A DNA stretch of 64,000 nt from Micractinium sp. NFX-FRZ (Eukaryota; Chlorophyta; Trebouxiophyceae; Chlorellales; Chlorellaceae). The notes under the pieces are model-generated. The model was not told the DNA's origin and searched no databases. It saw nothing but the letters and a program-made list of their open reading frames with translations. The number at the start of each line of letters is the position of its first letter. Position 1 is the stretch's first letter. A program made the position numbers and the translations under genes. Shown in pieces: positions 34,729 through 47,874 of this stretch. The DNA lies in NCBI GenBank assembly GCA_029339195.1, contig JAPTJF010000102.1, positions 1 through 64,000 of the forward strand, given 5' to 3'.

Positions 34729-35589
34729 ATGGGTGCTGTGCAGGTGCCGACGGCTGCTCAGGCAGCGCGCCTGGTGCTGCCAGCCATGGCGCAGGCAGCC
34801 GGGTGGCCTTTGCCAGGCATCCTGGTGGTGCTGTCGGTGCCCCTGCTGCTGGCGCACTGGGAGAAGCTGGCAGCGGCAGTTGCAATGCTTCCTGGCTGGC
34901 CCAACTTTGACAGAAAGTTCGAGGCCTTTTGCAAGACGCGCACGGTGAGCTGGATCCCACTGCTTTGCTACCCTTTGCACCATGGATGCTTGGTCAGTGT
35001 TGGCAGGTACCATTGGCAGCAGCAGGGGGCAGGGAGGTTTGCATGTGCACGCCAAGGCAAGCAGGTGAATGGGTGGGTATGTTGAGAGGTTTGGATGGGC
35101 TGGAGAATGCAAGGTACAACTGGGGTGGTTGCTGGGTGGAAAGGAGCCAGCAGGGGAGGGCCAGCGGAGCGGGGCTGCAAACTTTCAGGATGGCCAGGTG
35201 GTGCCAGCGGTTGTATTAGCACCACCCTGCTCCACATCAGCTGCATCTTCATCAAACTGTTCGGCACCCTGCTCCCTGCCTGTGTGCAGCCCGAAGAGGT
35301 CATGAAGACCTCGTATGCAGTGTTTGAGGACAATGCATCGAGTACCGAGACGCTGGCCTTCTGGATGGTCGTGGGCACTGTCATGGCGGCAATCGTCGAT
35401 GTGATGTGCTCTGCGCTGGGAGTGCCGCTGCCCAAGCTCTGTGTGTCGATGTGCATCGGCGCGATTGAGACACTGTTTGGCAGCATGCTTGCTTGCGATG
35501 TCTACATTGCGTACCACGCCCACGGCGTGTACCAGGCCGGGCAGAGGAAGCAGCAGCAGCCTAGCAGCAGCAGCAGCAGCGACAGCTAG
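34729..35589 (+). CDS. Multi-pass membrane protein of unknown family
   Basis: Exons 34729-34944 and 35290-35589; 171 aa from the first in-frame ATG, possibly longer at the N-terminus because the frame is open back to 34465 through Ser/Asn/Gly repeats. Hydrophobic segments: WPLPGILVVLSVPLLLAHW, LAFWMVVGTVMAAIVDVMCS and LCVSMCIGAIETLFGSMLAC, with a polar DNASSTET loop between the first and second. The C-terminus is a Gln/Ser-rich tail ending PSSSSSSDS. The exon junction (CKTRT joined to PEEVMKTSYAVFED) is in phase, uses a consensus donor and a good pyrimidine tract, and reads smoothly. I do not recognise the family; a plastid or endomembrane location is only a guess. Confidence 0.6.
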
Positions 35590-36396
35590 AGGCCTGGGAG
35601 GCCTACAGGTGCCTGGGCCACTCGTGCCGCCCACTGCTACGCTACTTCCGCCTGCTGGTGCTGTCATGCCGTCTTGACACCCTTCTTTCTGCTGCTTCTC
35701 CCCCCTACATCCTGCACCTTGCCCTGTTCTCAATAGCGCTCGATTGCAGTTTGCTCACACCCCAGCCTGGATGTGTGATATACATATAAACAGCGCAAAC
35801 ATGCGCTCCATTCGAAGTTGGTGCACGGGATGGGGGAGAGCGAGGCGGGGTGGGTGCGGTGGCAGGGCTCCGCCGCACGAAGGGTGAACAGGGGCAGGAG
35901 AAGAGTGCTGGCAGGGGTGGGGACACTTATGGCAGGACCCGCATAGAGGAGGCACCCGAGATGTGCTGCTGGGGCCTGCTAGAGTAACTTACTAGACTGA
36001 GTATGAAACTAGGCGGAGGAGAACACAGGGTTGGAGGGGAAGGGCACAGAGACAACGGTGGCATGGCACCCCAAGTTGGAGCGGGATGTGCTGGGGGAGG
36101 GCAGGGGAGGCCCGGCGAGAAGCAACAGAACAGGGGCGGGTAGCAGCGGCAGGGAGCTGGAAGGCTTGCTGAGCAGGGGGGCGGGCACAAACAGTGCTGG
36201 TGTCGGGGCTGGAATAGCGAGCAGGAGCAAGCGGAGAGAGGAATGGTTTGTAAACAGGTGCGTCATCAGGATCCGGCTCTCAAGGCCAGAGAGGGTTCAG
36301 AGAGGGTTCAGGTGGGGGTGGGGGTGGTGGGGGGGGGGGCACCGGCACGCAGTCAAGCTGGCCTGCTGCCTAGGGCCTGCTGCCTAGTGAAGCAGC
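35590..36396. other. Intergenic region between convergent genes
   Basis: 3' flanks of the membrane-protein gene (+) and the kinase gene (-). Contains a G-run at about 36330 and two direct copies of AGAGAGGGTTC near 36290-36310. No gene seen. Confidence 0.5.
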
Positions 36397-39300
36397 CTAT
36401 CGTTCGTGGCCAGGGGGCGGGCTCAGCTTCTTGATCATGTTCCGAAGGCGTGGGATGATGTCGCTGCAGGCGGGCAGGGGGCGGTGGCAGCACAACAGAG
36501 CGGGGAGTCAGGATGGGTGGGGGGAGGGGGTTGTAGGGGTGCAAGGCGCCTGCACGCCTGGCATATGGGCGTGGCATCGCCGGCACGCCCGCCTCTGCGG
36601 GCACGCCGTTGTGGGGCGTCAGCGAGCCTGCCCATGCCCATGTGCGCGCTGCACGGTGCTGCTGCCGCCCCAGCCGTGCCACCCGGCCCCGGCGCGGTGG
36701 CAGAGTCACCTGAAGGGGGGGCGGTCCTGGGGCTCTCCAAAGCACTCTGAAATGAGCTCGTGCATGGCGGGAGGCACGCCATCGGGGATGGGAAGCCGCA
36801 GGTTGCTCCACCCCACCGCGCCCACCACCTGCGGGTGTGTGGGGAGGCACAGCGTGCACAGCAGGGGGGGCTTGTGAACGGGCAGGGCAGCGTGGGGCAG
36901 GAGCGGGGCGGGCGATTGGGCAGGGGCGTACGAGGCAAGGGGGAGGTGGGGTTGAGATTGTGGCAGCTGCAGGGGCGCACAAATGGCCACGCTTCAGTGC
37001 CCACCTCCTGCCCCACCTGCATGCCGCACTGGCTGCCGTGACCGCCTCCCCACCCACCTGGCATGCAAGTCCCCGAACGCCCTGTGTGCCACTCACACAC
37101 ATGCCCCCCTGCCGGCCCCACCTGCATGGCCGACTTGTCGTGCCACGGCTCCTCATCTGTCATCAGCTCCCACAGGATGACGCCGTAGCTGCGCAGGGGG
37201 GAAGAAAACATGGAAGGAAAAGGATGACCCTGTAGCTGCGCAGGGGGAGGAAGGAACAGTGTTGGGAGCAAGCAAGCGTCGCCGGCTGCCACAGGGGCGG
37301 CGCCCCGTGGCTGCGCAGGGGGGAGGAAGGAGGGAAGGGAAAGGAGCTGTGGTGGAAGCAGGTGGTGGGGCGGCGCCAGGGTACCCAGGGATGGGCCCCA
37401 CAGGGTACCCAGGGATGGGCCCCACAGCTGCGCATTGGGAAACACGGTGGATATGTTGAAATTTGGCAAAGGTGGCGGTTGTCCGGAGAGGGCAGGGCGG
37501 CAGCAATGGGTGTGGCCCCGGGGGCAATGCTGAAGCAAGGCTGGCGGGAGGGAGGGAGGTGAGCAGGGGCAGGCAGGCAAACGGCCAAGCCAGAAGGGGA
37601 CGGCCCGTGCCACGTTGGCAAGCCGCTGGCAGAGCCCACTCACGTGTATGTGATGGAGTGCAGGCCACCCGAGGCTGCTCTGCCCGTCAAGACTGCCCCA
37701 CAAGCGGGTTCCCCACAACCCAACCCGCTGCAGGCGGACTTCTGATTGTTGTCCGACAGTGCGCACGTGCGATGGCGTCGCCTGTAGCCAACTGCATGCA
37801 AGACCGGCCTGCCATCCTGCCCCCGCCTGCTTCCCTGCCCCTGCCCCTGCCTCCCCGCCCAATGGCGAGCCCCACCTGTAGATGTCACACTTCTCATTAT
37901 AGGGCTGGGAGCGCAGCACCTCTGCACAGCATGGGGCAGCAGGGGGAGCGAGCCAGTTCATGCGAGGCTAGGCGGGGAGGCCAGTGGGTGGTGCAGCGAG
38001 GCGAGTTGTGAGCGAGGTTGGGCAGGGTGTAGATGGTGAGGGCGCAGCGCGGCCCAGTGCAACAGCCTGTCGGCTGCAGAAGCCGCTGCCAGGTGGTGAC
38101 GCGCGGCCCACAAGGTGGCGGCGGGGCCCCGCCCCGCCCTGCTGGCTGCTGACCTGGCGCCGTCCACTCGGGCGTGCCAGCCTGGCTCTTCGTGCTCAGC
38201 ATGGTGGAGCGCCGTGCGCGGGACAGCCCAAAGTCGCACACCTGCAGGAGGGAGCGCAGGAGGGAGTGAGGCCATATCGAAAGCCAGCTCAAGCGGTGGA
38301 GCAGGTGGGGCTGGTGGGGCCCCTCCATCTGCCCTCTTCCCACCCACCCCGCCCTGCCTGCTCCCACCTTGAAACTGTCGCACAGGTCAAACCTTGGCCA
38401 CCAGCAAGAATCGCGGACTTGATGCCGCAATCCATCACCCCAAGGCATCGCCCCTGGCATCACTGCTGCCCAGACAGTCGCAACCTCCTCGACCAGAGCA
38501 CAATACAGGAACTTGACCAGCCCCCTCACTTGACCCGCCACCTCACTCCTCCTCGCCACCCAAAGCAGCCCTACTCCCAGCCCACCTTGACGGTCAGGTC
38601 TTTGTCCACCAGCAGGTTGGGCGATTTGAGGTCACGGTGGATGATGGGCGGCTTGCAGGTGTGCAGGAAGTTCTGCGGTGCACCACAGGGAGCGGGGCAG
38701 GCGGAGCAGGGGGCGGGTTTATGGTGTAAGGCTCGAAAAGTCGCCAAGGCGGTCAAGTGGGCTGTCCCCCTCTCCCTGTGCGCTGCCCAGAGTGACAAAA
38801 ACCACCCACCCCACACCACCCCGCCCCCACACCACCCTCTTCATGCCGAGCACAGTGCCAGGCGCCGCCTGCACGCGCCCTGGCTTCATGGCTGTGGGCA
38901 GGCGGCCACGGGCCTCAGGAAAGCAGCACGCCGCCCCTTTGCACGACAAACAAACAGACACACACACACACGCGCACACGCACCATGCCGCGCGCAATGT
39001 CCAGCGCCATCTGCAGGCGCCGCCGCTCGTCGGGGTTGAAGGCGGGGGTGCGGTGTAGCAGCTTGAAGAGCGAGCCACGCGGCACAAACTGGGTGACGAT
39101 GCACAGGTGAGGCGGCTGGGTGACGGCGCCCAGCTGCAGGCAGGAGGGGCGGGCAGGAGGGGGTGCATTCAGGGGCGGGGGCATGGGCGCTTGGGGGGCT
39201 TGTGGAGAGGCAGCTGACAGCTGGCAGCGGTTCAGGGCAGCGTGTGCAAGCAGCTTGGCAAGCAGCGCAACAACGGGGTGGCGGGGGCGTGCAATCACGC

Positions 39301-42256
39301 AGACCACAGCAGGCACAGCGCGCTGTGCGGGGCGGCGGGCAGCAGGCGCGGGGTGAGGTGCTCTCGCAGACGGCTGCCCACAGACTGGGCGCCAGCATTG
39401 CACTTTGCACTGGCACTGCAGAATCTGTCGCAGCCTGCACTCACAAACTGCACGATGTGTGGGTGGCGCATGCGCTTCATGATGCAGATCTCCTGCCGGA
39501 ACTCCTCCAGCATCTGTGGTGTGGGGGAGGGGAGGGGGAGGGGGAGGGGGATTACACAGCTGGCGGGGTGAGTGTGTGTGTGTGTGTGCCTGCTTTGGTG
39601 ATACAAGCCTGCAGGCACACCCCCCTTCAGTCACGGGTGATGCAGCGGGAGGGGCGAGGCGGGGATGGGGCATGGGTTGTGTTACACGTACTGTTCCAAG
39701 CATGTCGGCCTCCGCTTGCCTGCACACCCCCTGCAACCGCCATAATGACCGATTGCCATGCACAAGGAGGGGGCCAGGGCGGGGCCGGCAGGGTGGGCGC
39801 GCCGCGGATCGCGCGCCATGCCTCCTGCTAAAGCACCCAGCCCCCCGCCACCTCACCTGCTGCGACACCTCCTGATCCAGCAGCCGCTTCACCGCCACGT
39901 CAGTCTGCCTCCAGATGCCGCGGTACACCTCCCCAAAGCTGCGGTACAGGTTGGGAGGGCAGTGCATGTGAGATGTAGGCATGGGCGGTACAGGCAGGCG
40001 GAAGGGCGGCGTGCAGCGTCTGCCAACAGGTGCCACAGACAGAGGAGAGGGGCTGGCGGCATGCCGCACCACCTGTGCATGCAGATGCACCACATGAGGC
40101 CAGCGGCAGCAGCAGCAGCGGCGGAAGCAAAAGCCGTGGCGGCAGACGGACAACGTGGGCGGCCCCTGGCTGGCGCCGTGCGCCTCACCTGCCAATGCCG
40201 ATGCGCGGGCCCAGCACGATTTCGTCTGGCTGTATCTCCCACTCCTCGAGCCCCTCCAGCACCAGCCCTGAGCCAGAGGATGTGTGCGTGGGGTGAGGGG
40301 GGTGTAGGGTGGGGTGGGGCAGGAGGTGGGGGAGGGACGCAAAGTGAACAGGGAGGAGAGAGAGAGGGGCAGAGGGGGGCGGGGGGGGGGGGGCAAGGAA
40401 GGCAAGCCAGAAGGGGAGGCAGCGGGAGCAGTGGGTGGGAAGGACGGCAGGCGGCCAAGCAAACGGGCGGCCAGGCAAACGGCTATGACCGCTGGGCGCA
40501 CCCACCCGCCATAGAGGCGCCGGGGTGCAGCGTCCCGTCTGACGTGGTGGAATGCATGCTGCCGGTGGCATCGGCTGTGCTGCCGGTCAGGGAGGAGTTG
40601 TCGCTACGGCGGGGGGCGCCCACGCCCGGAGCCGCCGCCGCCGCCGCCTGCATCGCGTGCAGGGACATGATGCCGCCGGCGGCCACAGCCTGCAGGCCGT
40701 TTGTGAAAGGGTAGCCGTAGCTGCCGTTGTGCTGGTGGTGCGCCAGTGACGGGTTGAAAGGGCTGCCCTCTGGGATGGAGCCTCCAAAGGGGGCGGTGGA
40801 GGGGTCGCCGCTGCTGTTGCTGCGCTTCAGCGGGACGGTGGGCTCCGGGGAGCATGAATCGGCGCTCGCGCTGCGCTGCCGGATCGCTTGCAGCTGCTCC
40901 CACTCAACGGGGACCGACAGGCGGGGCGCGACTGCAGAGCGCGCCGGGGTGGGGGGCGGGGCAGACGGTGTGGGGGCAGGCGGCGCCGTTGGCGAGCGGC
41001 GGCACGCGCAGACGCTTACGCCTTGGGCAGGAGGGCAACCGTGGGGCGCAGCGCACGCAGCACGGCGCCCTGGAGATACAGAGCCAATGCCAGCGGGCCC
41101 ACCCCGCTACCGATGCCTGCCACCCCCGCCACCTCCTGCTGCCCCACCCTCACTCACCGGGCGTCATTGCAGGTGTAAGGTTGGGGGAGTCGAGTGAGCG
41201 GCGGTGCACGTGGGCGGTCACCGGCACGCCCGATAGCGAGTACAGAGGCTCCTGGCTGGCTCCCACAGCACCGGCGCTTGCAGAGGGGTGCAGCCCGGAC
41301 GCCGCCAGCTGCGCCGCTGCGCTGTCCAGGCTGGCAGCGTGACCTGGCGCCAGGCGGGCCGCCGCCCCAGTTGCAAGGCAACTGCTTTCCCCCGGCGGCA
41401 GCGGCTCGCTGAGCGCGCGGTGCTGGCCGGCCAATCCTTTGGCTTCACTAGCGAATGCGGTGCCACTGCCGCGGGCCAGCAGGGTGCCGCTGCTGCCAAA
41501 AGGGGGCGTGCCCCGCAGCGGCAGCAGGCCGGTTTCCAGCACCCCGGAAGCCCGCAGCGCTTCTACCAGCTCCATCACATCACCGCTGGAGGGGGGCTGC
41601 GTCTCAGAGCTGCTCTCTGAAGGCTGGGACCCCAGCAGGCCGCTCACTGCAGACGCAGCCCGCACCACAGGTTGCACCAGGAAGGCCTGCGGGAGGCAGC
41701 AACGGCGGGGCCAAGCGGGGCGAGGGCAGTGCAGGGAGGGGCGTGTGTGAGGGAGGCACAAGTGCAGCAGCAGGCAGGCGGGCGGCCGAGGAGCGCAAGT
41801 GATGTGTTGGCTGGGGTTGATGGGAGGGGGTTCTGAGCAGCAGACAAGTGGCACACAGGGGACTGATCACTGGTGCTGTGGCGTGGCATGGCGCTGGCAC
41901 TCCGGCACTGTTCACACGGCAACCCACAACCAGCAGCCCGTGCCCGCTCACCTCCCCGGTCTGCTCATCCACTTCCAAATGGGCTGGCCCCAGCTCAAAG
42001 CTGACCCTGCTGCTTAGCCCGCTGCTGGCACCAGAGTGCAAGCGCTGCACCATCGGCGACGGCTGCCGCACCAGCGGCAGATGCTGCGCCTGCTGCTGCG
42101 CCTGCTGCTGTGTCTGCGCCTGCAGCGACGCCAGCGCCTCCAAGGCAGCTGGACCTGATCGCCGGCAGGAGCTGGGCTGCTGCTCGCTGTCGCCGCCGCC
42201 AAGGGCTGGGTGCAGGTGTGACCCAAAACTGGGCGCCTGCATTTGGAAGGGCCACA

Positions 42257-42321
<65 letters not shown>

Positions 42322-45300
42322 AGCCATGCCGCCGCGCTCTGCTGCCGCTTTGGGGGCGATGCCACAGAATACAGCTTCGCGGCCTGCTGCTGCGCTGCCT
42401 GTTGCTGCTGCTGTGGCTGCGCCGCCTGCTGCTGCGCCGCATGCTGCGCCTCCTGCTCCGCCTGCGCCTGCTGCCCGTGCAGAGTGCCACGGGGCTGTGC
42501 CGGCATGGCGGACCCCCCCACAAGGTTTGACAGGTCAAAGATGGTGCTCACCCCCTCGAATTCCCCCAGCGTGCGCAGCGAGTGCTGCCGCACCGGCACC
42601 TCCACGCCCCGCATCGGCGGCAGCCCCGCCATCTGCGCTGCCAGCCGCTGCATGCCGGTTTCCTGTGCCGCTGCCGCCGCTGCGCCTGCCGCTGCCGCTG
42701 CTGCTGTGCTGTCTCTGCTGCCTCTGCCGGTGCTGCCGCCAGCTGGAGCAACGGGGCCCAGTTCTGAGTCCAGGGCTGCCTCAATCAGGGCATCTTCCGC
42801 CTCTGTAGAGCCCCTCTGGCGGGGCCGTGTTAGCGTGCGACTGCCGCTGCGCTCAAAGCTGAAAGAGTCCAGGTTGAGCGACACCCCTTCGTCCTCTCCT
42901 CGCACCCCCTGCTCGCTGTGCTCCTTGGGAACCTCCCCAGGCGCGGCGCTGCCTTGCGTCGCCTCCTCCGCCTCGCTGGCGCCCGCCAGCGCAGCAAAGG
43001 GAGACAGGGAGGCACCCCCAAAGGGCGACGCCAAGGCGCCAAAGTCTGCCTGCGCAAGCGGGGCCGACGAGGCTGCGGCGGGAGCTGCGGCGGCACCGAT
43101 GCTGCCAAAGCGCGGGGTGGCTTGGGGAGAGGGGGCAGTGGGTGCGTGCCCTGCTCCCGCCATATACCCTAGCTGGCTGGTCCCCGTCGGGAGGCCCTCA
43201 TTGAAGGACAGCTCTGCAGCAGGGGCGGCAGCAGCACCACAGCAGGCACAGCACATCGTGAGTGCGCAGTGCGTAGGCAGGCGGGCAGGCAGCCAGGGGC
43301 AGGGCAGGCCAAGAGGTGGCGCGGAAGCGTGCATTGCAGAGGAGCACCAACGTGCTGAGCTGTGCAGCACTGCGGCCCCCCTTCAGCAGAATGAGCGAGT
43401 GCAGGGTGTGCGCGCCCCACCTGGCCTGAAGCTGCCCCCGCTGTGACGTGGCGCCGCTACGCCGCCGGACGGCGTGCTCAGTGGCAGCAAGTGCGGTGCC
43501 TGCTGCTGCTCCCGCTGTGCCTGCTGCTGCTGCATGCTGTGCTCCCCCTCTTCAGGCAGTGCCTGGCTGCCCAGGCGCCCCGTGCTGGCCCCGCTGGCAT
43601 GCCCTGCGGAGCACCGAGCTGTGCTGGCATTCCGACTGGCGCCCCGGCTGGCACCCCGGCTGGCGCCCCCACTGCTGCTGTCCACTGCTCGGGCCGGCCC
43701 CAAGCGGCTGCTGCTGCCCATGGCGGCGGCTGCAGCCAGGTGCAGGGCCTGCTCTAGCGACACCGCATGTGGCGGACGATCCGTGAGGCCCCGGCTGCTG
43801 CTGCTGAGAGGTGCAGGGGCAGCGAGGGTATGCCCCACCGCTGCCGCTTCGGTAGGATCGCCCGCTGCCAGTGCTGCAGCCGCTGCCGCTGGCGCCTGCT
43901 CAGTCCTGCCCCCCATGCCAGGCAGCCAGTGCTGCTTGGGCGGCAGGGGCATGGTGTGTTGCACTGGCAGGTCTGTCCCCCGCGGCCGGCAAGCTGAATC
44001 TGGCTGGAGCTCTGCCGCTGCCGCCTGCTGCTGTGCCTGCTGTGCCTGCTGTGCCTGGGCCCGGCTCGGTCCAGGCCCATCCAGAGCTGCCAGCAGGGCC
44101 AAGTCTTCCTCCGAAAGCTGCACAGGCGCCCGGGGATGCCCGCCCCGCCCGCCACCCCTGCCGCCGCCGTCGCTACGCTGCTGCTGCTGCTGCGCCTGCT
44201 GCGCGCCGCTCTCTCCGTAGGCCGACACGGGGAGGGAGGCACAGCTGGGGAGCTCGACTCGCATGCTGCGTGAAGCGCGCCGCACGACCGGCAGCGGCTG
44301 GCTGCAGAAGCCGCCGGGGGCGAGGCTGGCGCTGCATATGCGTGGCGGGCACGTGGCAGGCACGAGGGTTGGGTGGGGCATGAGAAGGGAGGGCCTGCCA
44401 AAGAGGACCAGCAGGCATGCGCAGGAAGCGGCAGCCATGCCAGGCAGAAGCGCGCTGGCAGCCGCCTGCCCATGCTGCCTCCGCGGGCTCTCCTCCGTGC
44501 CGCCTCCCATCGCGCAACCCAGGCAGGCAGGCAAGGCCCCACCTCCAGGCCGCCGCCCGCGCTGCCGTGGCGTCGGCGCGCGCATCTGCGCTGCATGCGT
44601 CAGGCGCCTGGCCGGCGGCGGGGGCCATAGATCCGCTCTCCGCCCGCTCCGCCAGCTGGTCCTCTGCCGGCACGGGCACCACTTCGCCTGCAGCAGCAGC
44701 AGCAGTGGCGGCGCCGGCAGCCCCATCCACAACTCAGCGGCGGCAGCAGCTTGGCACACGCTTGGTGGGCAGAGCAGCGTGCCAGGCCCGGCCATGCTGC
44801 GTGAACATGGGCGCTTTGCCAACGACTGCCATGCTGTGTGAACACAGGCACCGTGCCATTTACCAGACACGTGCTGCTGGCCCGCACGCGCATGGGAGGG
44901 ACGCAGTACAACACGGGGGTAGACGCAGTACAACAGTACAACAGTACAGCACCCACCATGACTGCAACACACGATGGCGCCTGCTAAACCCACCTGGCCG
45001 CGCCAGCAGGTCAATATAATACTCGACCTCCGAGCACACAATCACCGCCTGTGCCGCCTCTGCGTCTTTGCCTGCACCGCATTGGAAAGCGCAGCGGCCG
45101 TGTGAGCACATGGCCTGTGGGCATATGCACAGACCAGGTTGCACTGTTCAGTGCAGCTTTGGGGCCCCCTCGAGTGATGGCCCTGCAGGACCGGCAAACC
45201 GCCAACCACAAATGGTCCTTTGCCTGCTTGCCTCCCCAGCCGCACAGCCGTACGCTTCCCCGTCCATCCCGGCCTCGGCTACCGCCCTCCCACCCTCCCA

Positions 45301-47483
45301 CTCTGCCCGCACCCCCGGCCACTGCACTGCACGCCCACGTGCCCCAATCCACCCCCGGGGCGTGCCACTCTACCCACTTGGCGGCGACACCACACGTGGC
45401 CCCCATTTGACCAGCGCTCCGTCCGGCCCTCCCCAGCTCCCACCCACCTGCAGTGCGGCTTCCCTTGACTATGCGGCAGGGCATGCCCAGGTCGCCCGCC
45501 AGCACTTTGTAGAGGAGTGCCCGGTGGCGTGCCGAGCCCATGTGGAGGAGGCCAATGGGCACACAGACCGAGGCACTCTGAACCTTCAGGCTGTTGATCA
45601 TCCCACACCACTGCTCTGCAGCTGCCGGCTGGGAGTCCTGCGAAGCGACGGCGACGGCACGGGGGAAGCAAGGGTGTTGAAGCAGTGTGCTAGGTTGCAT
45701 GCACACACACGGCCCCACACCTCTACACCACCACATCTCCACAGCGCTTTGCCTTGTGTTGTGCAAGCACATGCGCAAGCCACGGCCAAACCCCCACCCG
45801 TCAGCGCGCCCCCACATGTGCCCACAGCAGCACAGCCCCCTCAGTCCGCTATCGCCGTTTCTCAACCCCTCGCTCACAGCTCACCAGTGCGCCCCCCATG
45901 TGGCCCGCCACAACATTGGCCAGCGCCTGGAACCGCTCCAGGCAGCCGACGTCCCCGGCGCGTGCCACGGCTGCCTGGGCCTCCTCTTGCATGGCAACCA
46001 AGTGTCGGTCGTGCCTCCGGTCTACCAGCACCACCTCCCGCTTCTGGCCAGGCTTGGGCAGCAGCTGCGGCAGCGGGTGGGCAGGCAGGGAGGGGGATGT
46101 TGCGGCATGAGTACGGGTTGACCCTTCTAAACATGCCCTGCTTAAACTTTACAAACCCTAAATCCCAAGCATGCAGCCTTCCATCGTGCCGGCGGAGCAT
46201 TTGGGCAATCCCTCGCTTCTGGTTGCTGGCGTGGCTTGAGGAGCAGGTGCACGAGTGGGTGGCAATTGTGACAGGGCAGCGGGGCAAGCAGGGAAGGGAA
46301 GACGAGGAGACTGGGGTGGGGCGAGGTGGGGCGGGGTGTGGACGGAGCTGGCAGCTGGTCGCTGCTCTCACCGCACACCTGGCAGCACAGTCGGCTGAGC
46401 CAGCAGCAAAGGGAGGAGGACTTCGCACATGAGAAAATGGCAGGCGCCGGGGGTTGGTAGCCGCCAGCTCACCTGCCCTGCTTTGCGCGTCACCGCCCAA
46501 TTCTGTCAGGCAGCCAAGCTAGCATGAGCAAACACACACTAACGCCCTTGCCATGCCCTCTGCAGCTACGCTGACAACCTTCCTCAGCCAAGCTGACAAA
46601 CCTTCCCTCCCTCCCCGCTCCCGCTGCCGCCACGCTGACAAACCTTCCTGCCTCCCCCTCCCGGCTGCAACCCAGCATGCGCGCACCTTCATGAGCGCCG
46701 CCAAGTGGGGGAACTCGGTGGGCGGGCAGACCTCTGGGAAGGCGCCATGCGGCTCGTAAAACCCGTCTGCCACACGGTCCCCGTACCCCAGTGCGTTGGA
46801 GCGCCAGTAGCGCAGCGACTGCGCCTCTGCTGCCAGCAGGGCGGCGGCGGCGGGCCCCGCCAGCTCAGCAAAGTAGCGGGCACGCATGGCCTGCATGGCA
46901 GCGGCGGTGGGGCAGCAGCCGTGTGCGGGCAGCAGGGTGGGCAGTGGGCGGACAAGTGATGAGGGTGCAGTCCAGGGAGGGACCACCGGGGTGGAAGTAT
47001 GGGGGGTGTGCGACACGAGGGCAACAGTTTGGGGAGAGCGGCGGCTGCGGCCGGAAAGCCTGCACCAGCAGCTGCACCATTGTGACGCTAAGCCAGGTGT
47101 TCAAGTTTTCAATGAAGTGTGCAGCGCATGGGCGTGGGTAGCCTACGGGTGCTGTTCAGGCGCTACAGCCGCCGGTTGGCAGCGTGCCCCTTGCCAGCAG
47201 ACTGCCCCACAACAGGTTGTGCCCCCTTTCTGGAGCTTACCGCGCCTCGTCGGCCTTGCGTGAGTGCCGCAGAGCTCTGCCTGGCAAGAGCCTGGCGCTG
47301 CGGCCGCCCGTGAGCGAAGTGGGGTGGAGCCCCTCCCGGTTCGTCCCGTAGTTGTGCCGTGCCGCACTCCCCATCATCGTCTTTCACAACTGAACCGCTG
47401 ATCGGCCCACTGAGACCAGCCTGACCTCCTGCCGACATAGTGGTGGGCAGGCTTTCGCTGTGGCCGACGATACGCTGTGCCAT
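36397..47483 (-). CDS. EDR1/CTR1-like Raf-type MAPKKK
   Basis: Twenty exons: 47483-47241, 46890-46687, 46064-45885, 45637-45448, 45071-44994, 44732-44543, 44331-43421, 43213-41952, 41686-41158, 40931-40506, 40267-40189, 39938-39857, 39513-39445, 39133-38984, 38672-38586, 38241-38154, 37921-37876, 37188-37122, 36828-36710, 36463-36397; 1688 aa. N-terminal EDR1 domain: [49 protein letters not shown] and [12 protein letters not shown]. About 900 residues of Gln/Ala/Ser-rich linker follow, including Q21. C-terminal kinase: [11 protein letters not shown] loop, VAVKRL Lys, [18 protein letters not shown] helix, [31 protein letters not shown]; all catalytic residues present. Plant relatives (CTR1, EDR1) are negative regulators in ethylene and stress signalling; the algal role is unknown. 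Head-to-head with the PsbP-domain gene. Confidence 0.92.
37165..37440 (-). repeat. Copies of the kinase exon 18 acceptor region in its upstream intron
   Basis: GTAGCTGCGCAGGGGGGAAG at the real exon start (about 37185-37204) recurs as GTAGCTGCGCAGGGGGAGGA at about 37231, GTGGCTGCGCAGGGGGGAGG at about 37308 and CACAGCTGCGCATTGGG at about 37424. Within the array a 25-bp unit beginning GGGTACCCAGGGATGGGCCC is repeated twice, starting near 37379 and 37404. Confidence 0.85.
42258..42320 (-). repeat. Pure CAG trinucleotide repeat, 21 units, coding Q21
   Basis: Twenty-one uninterrupted CTG on the plus strand, CAG on the coding strand, in exon 8 of the EDR1-like kinase; it encodes 21 glutamines in a row, flanked by further Gln/Ala-rich sequence. 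Confidence 0.98.
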
Positions 47484-47874
47484 CACCTGCCTCTAAACGC
47501 CAGATGCTATCGCAAATTGCGACCGACACGAAGGGGAGCGGTCCTTTTGAGCGTGCTGCAGCTCATGGTTGCAGACACGCTCACTGTCCCGGTTCACAAG
47601 CTGTACCCACAGGTTTGTGTTATACACTCACTGCTGCAGACCAGGCGAGTATGCGTCCCCTCGTTGCCAGGCTGTCGGTCTCAGCAGGCATGTCAGCAGG
47701 CGAGCCGCGAGACTTTTCGCCTCATCAAGGATCCGACGGTGTTCACGGCTGGGCTCGCCGAGACATAGTAGCGCGATCGTCAGCCCCGTCACAACATCCT
47801 CCATACCCGCCTTCCACCACACCAACCACTGCGTGTGTGCGCCCAGCGCCCCCTCCCAGCCAACTTGCATTCAG
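47484..47874. promoter_or_regulatory. Divergent promoter between the kinase and the PsbP-domain gene
   Basis: 391 bp between the two start codons, which point apart. Holds both leaders. No defined element recognised. Confidence 0.5.

Noticed and set aside
38915..40501. 528-codon frame on the minus strand
   Set aside because: It includes two true kinase exons but reads through the introns between them; the spliced model is in phase and conserved.
41848..43446. 532-codon Cys-rich frame on the plus strand
   Set aside because: It is the complement of the Gln/Ala-rich kinase exon; the Cys runs are just antisense CAG repeats.
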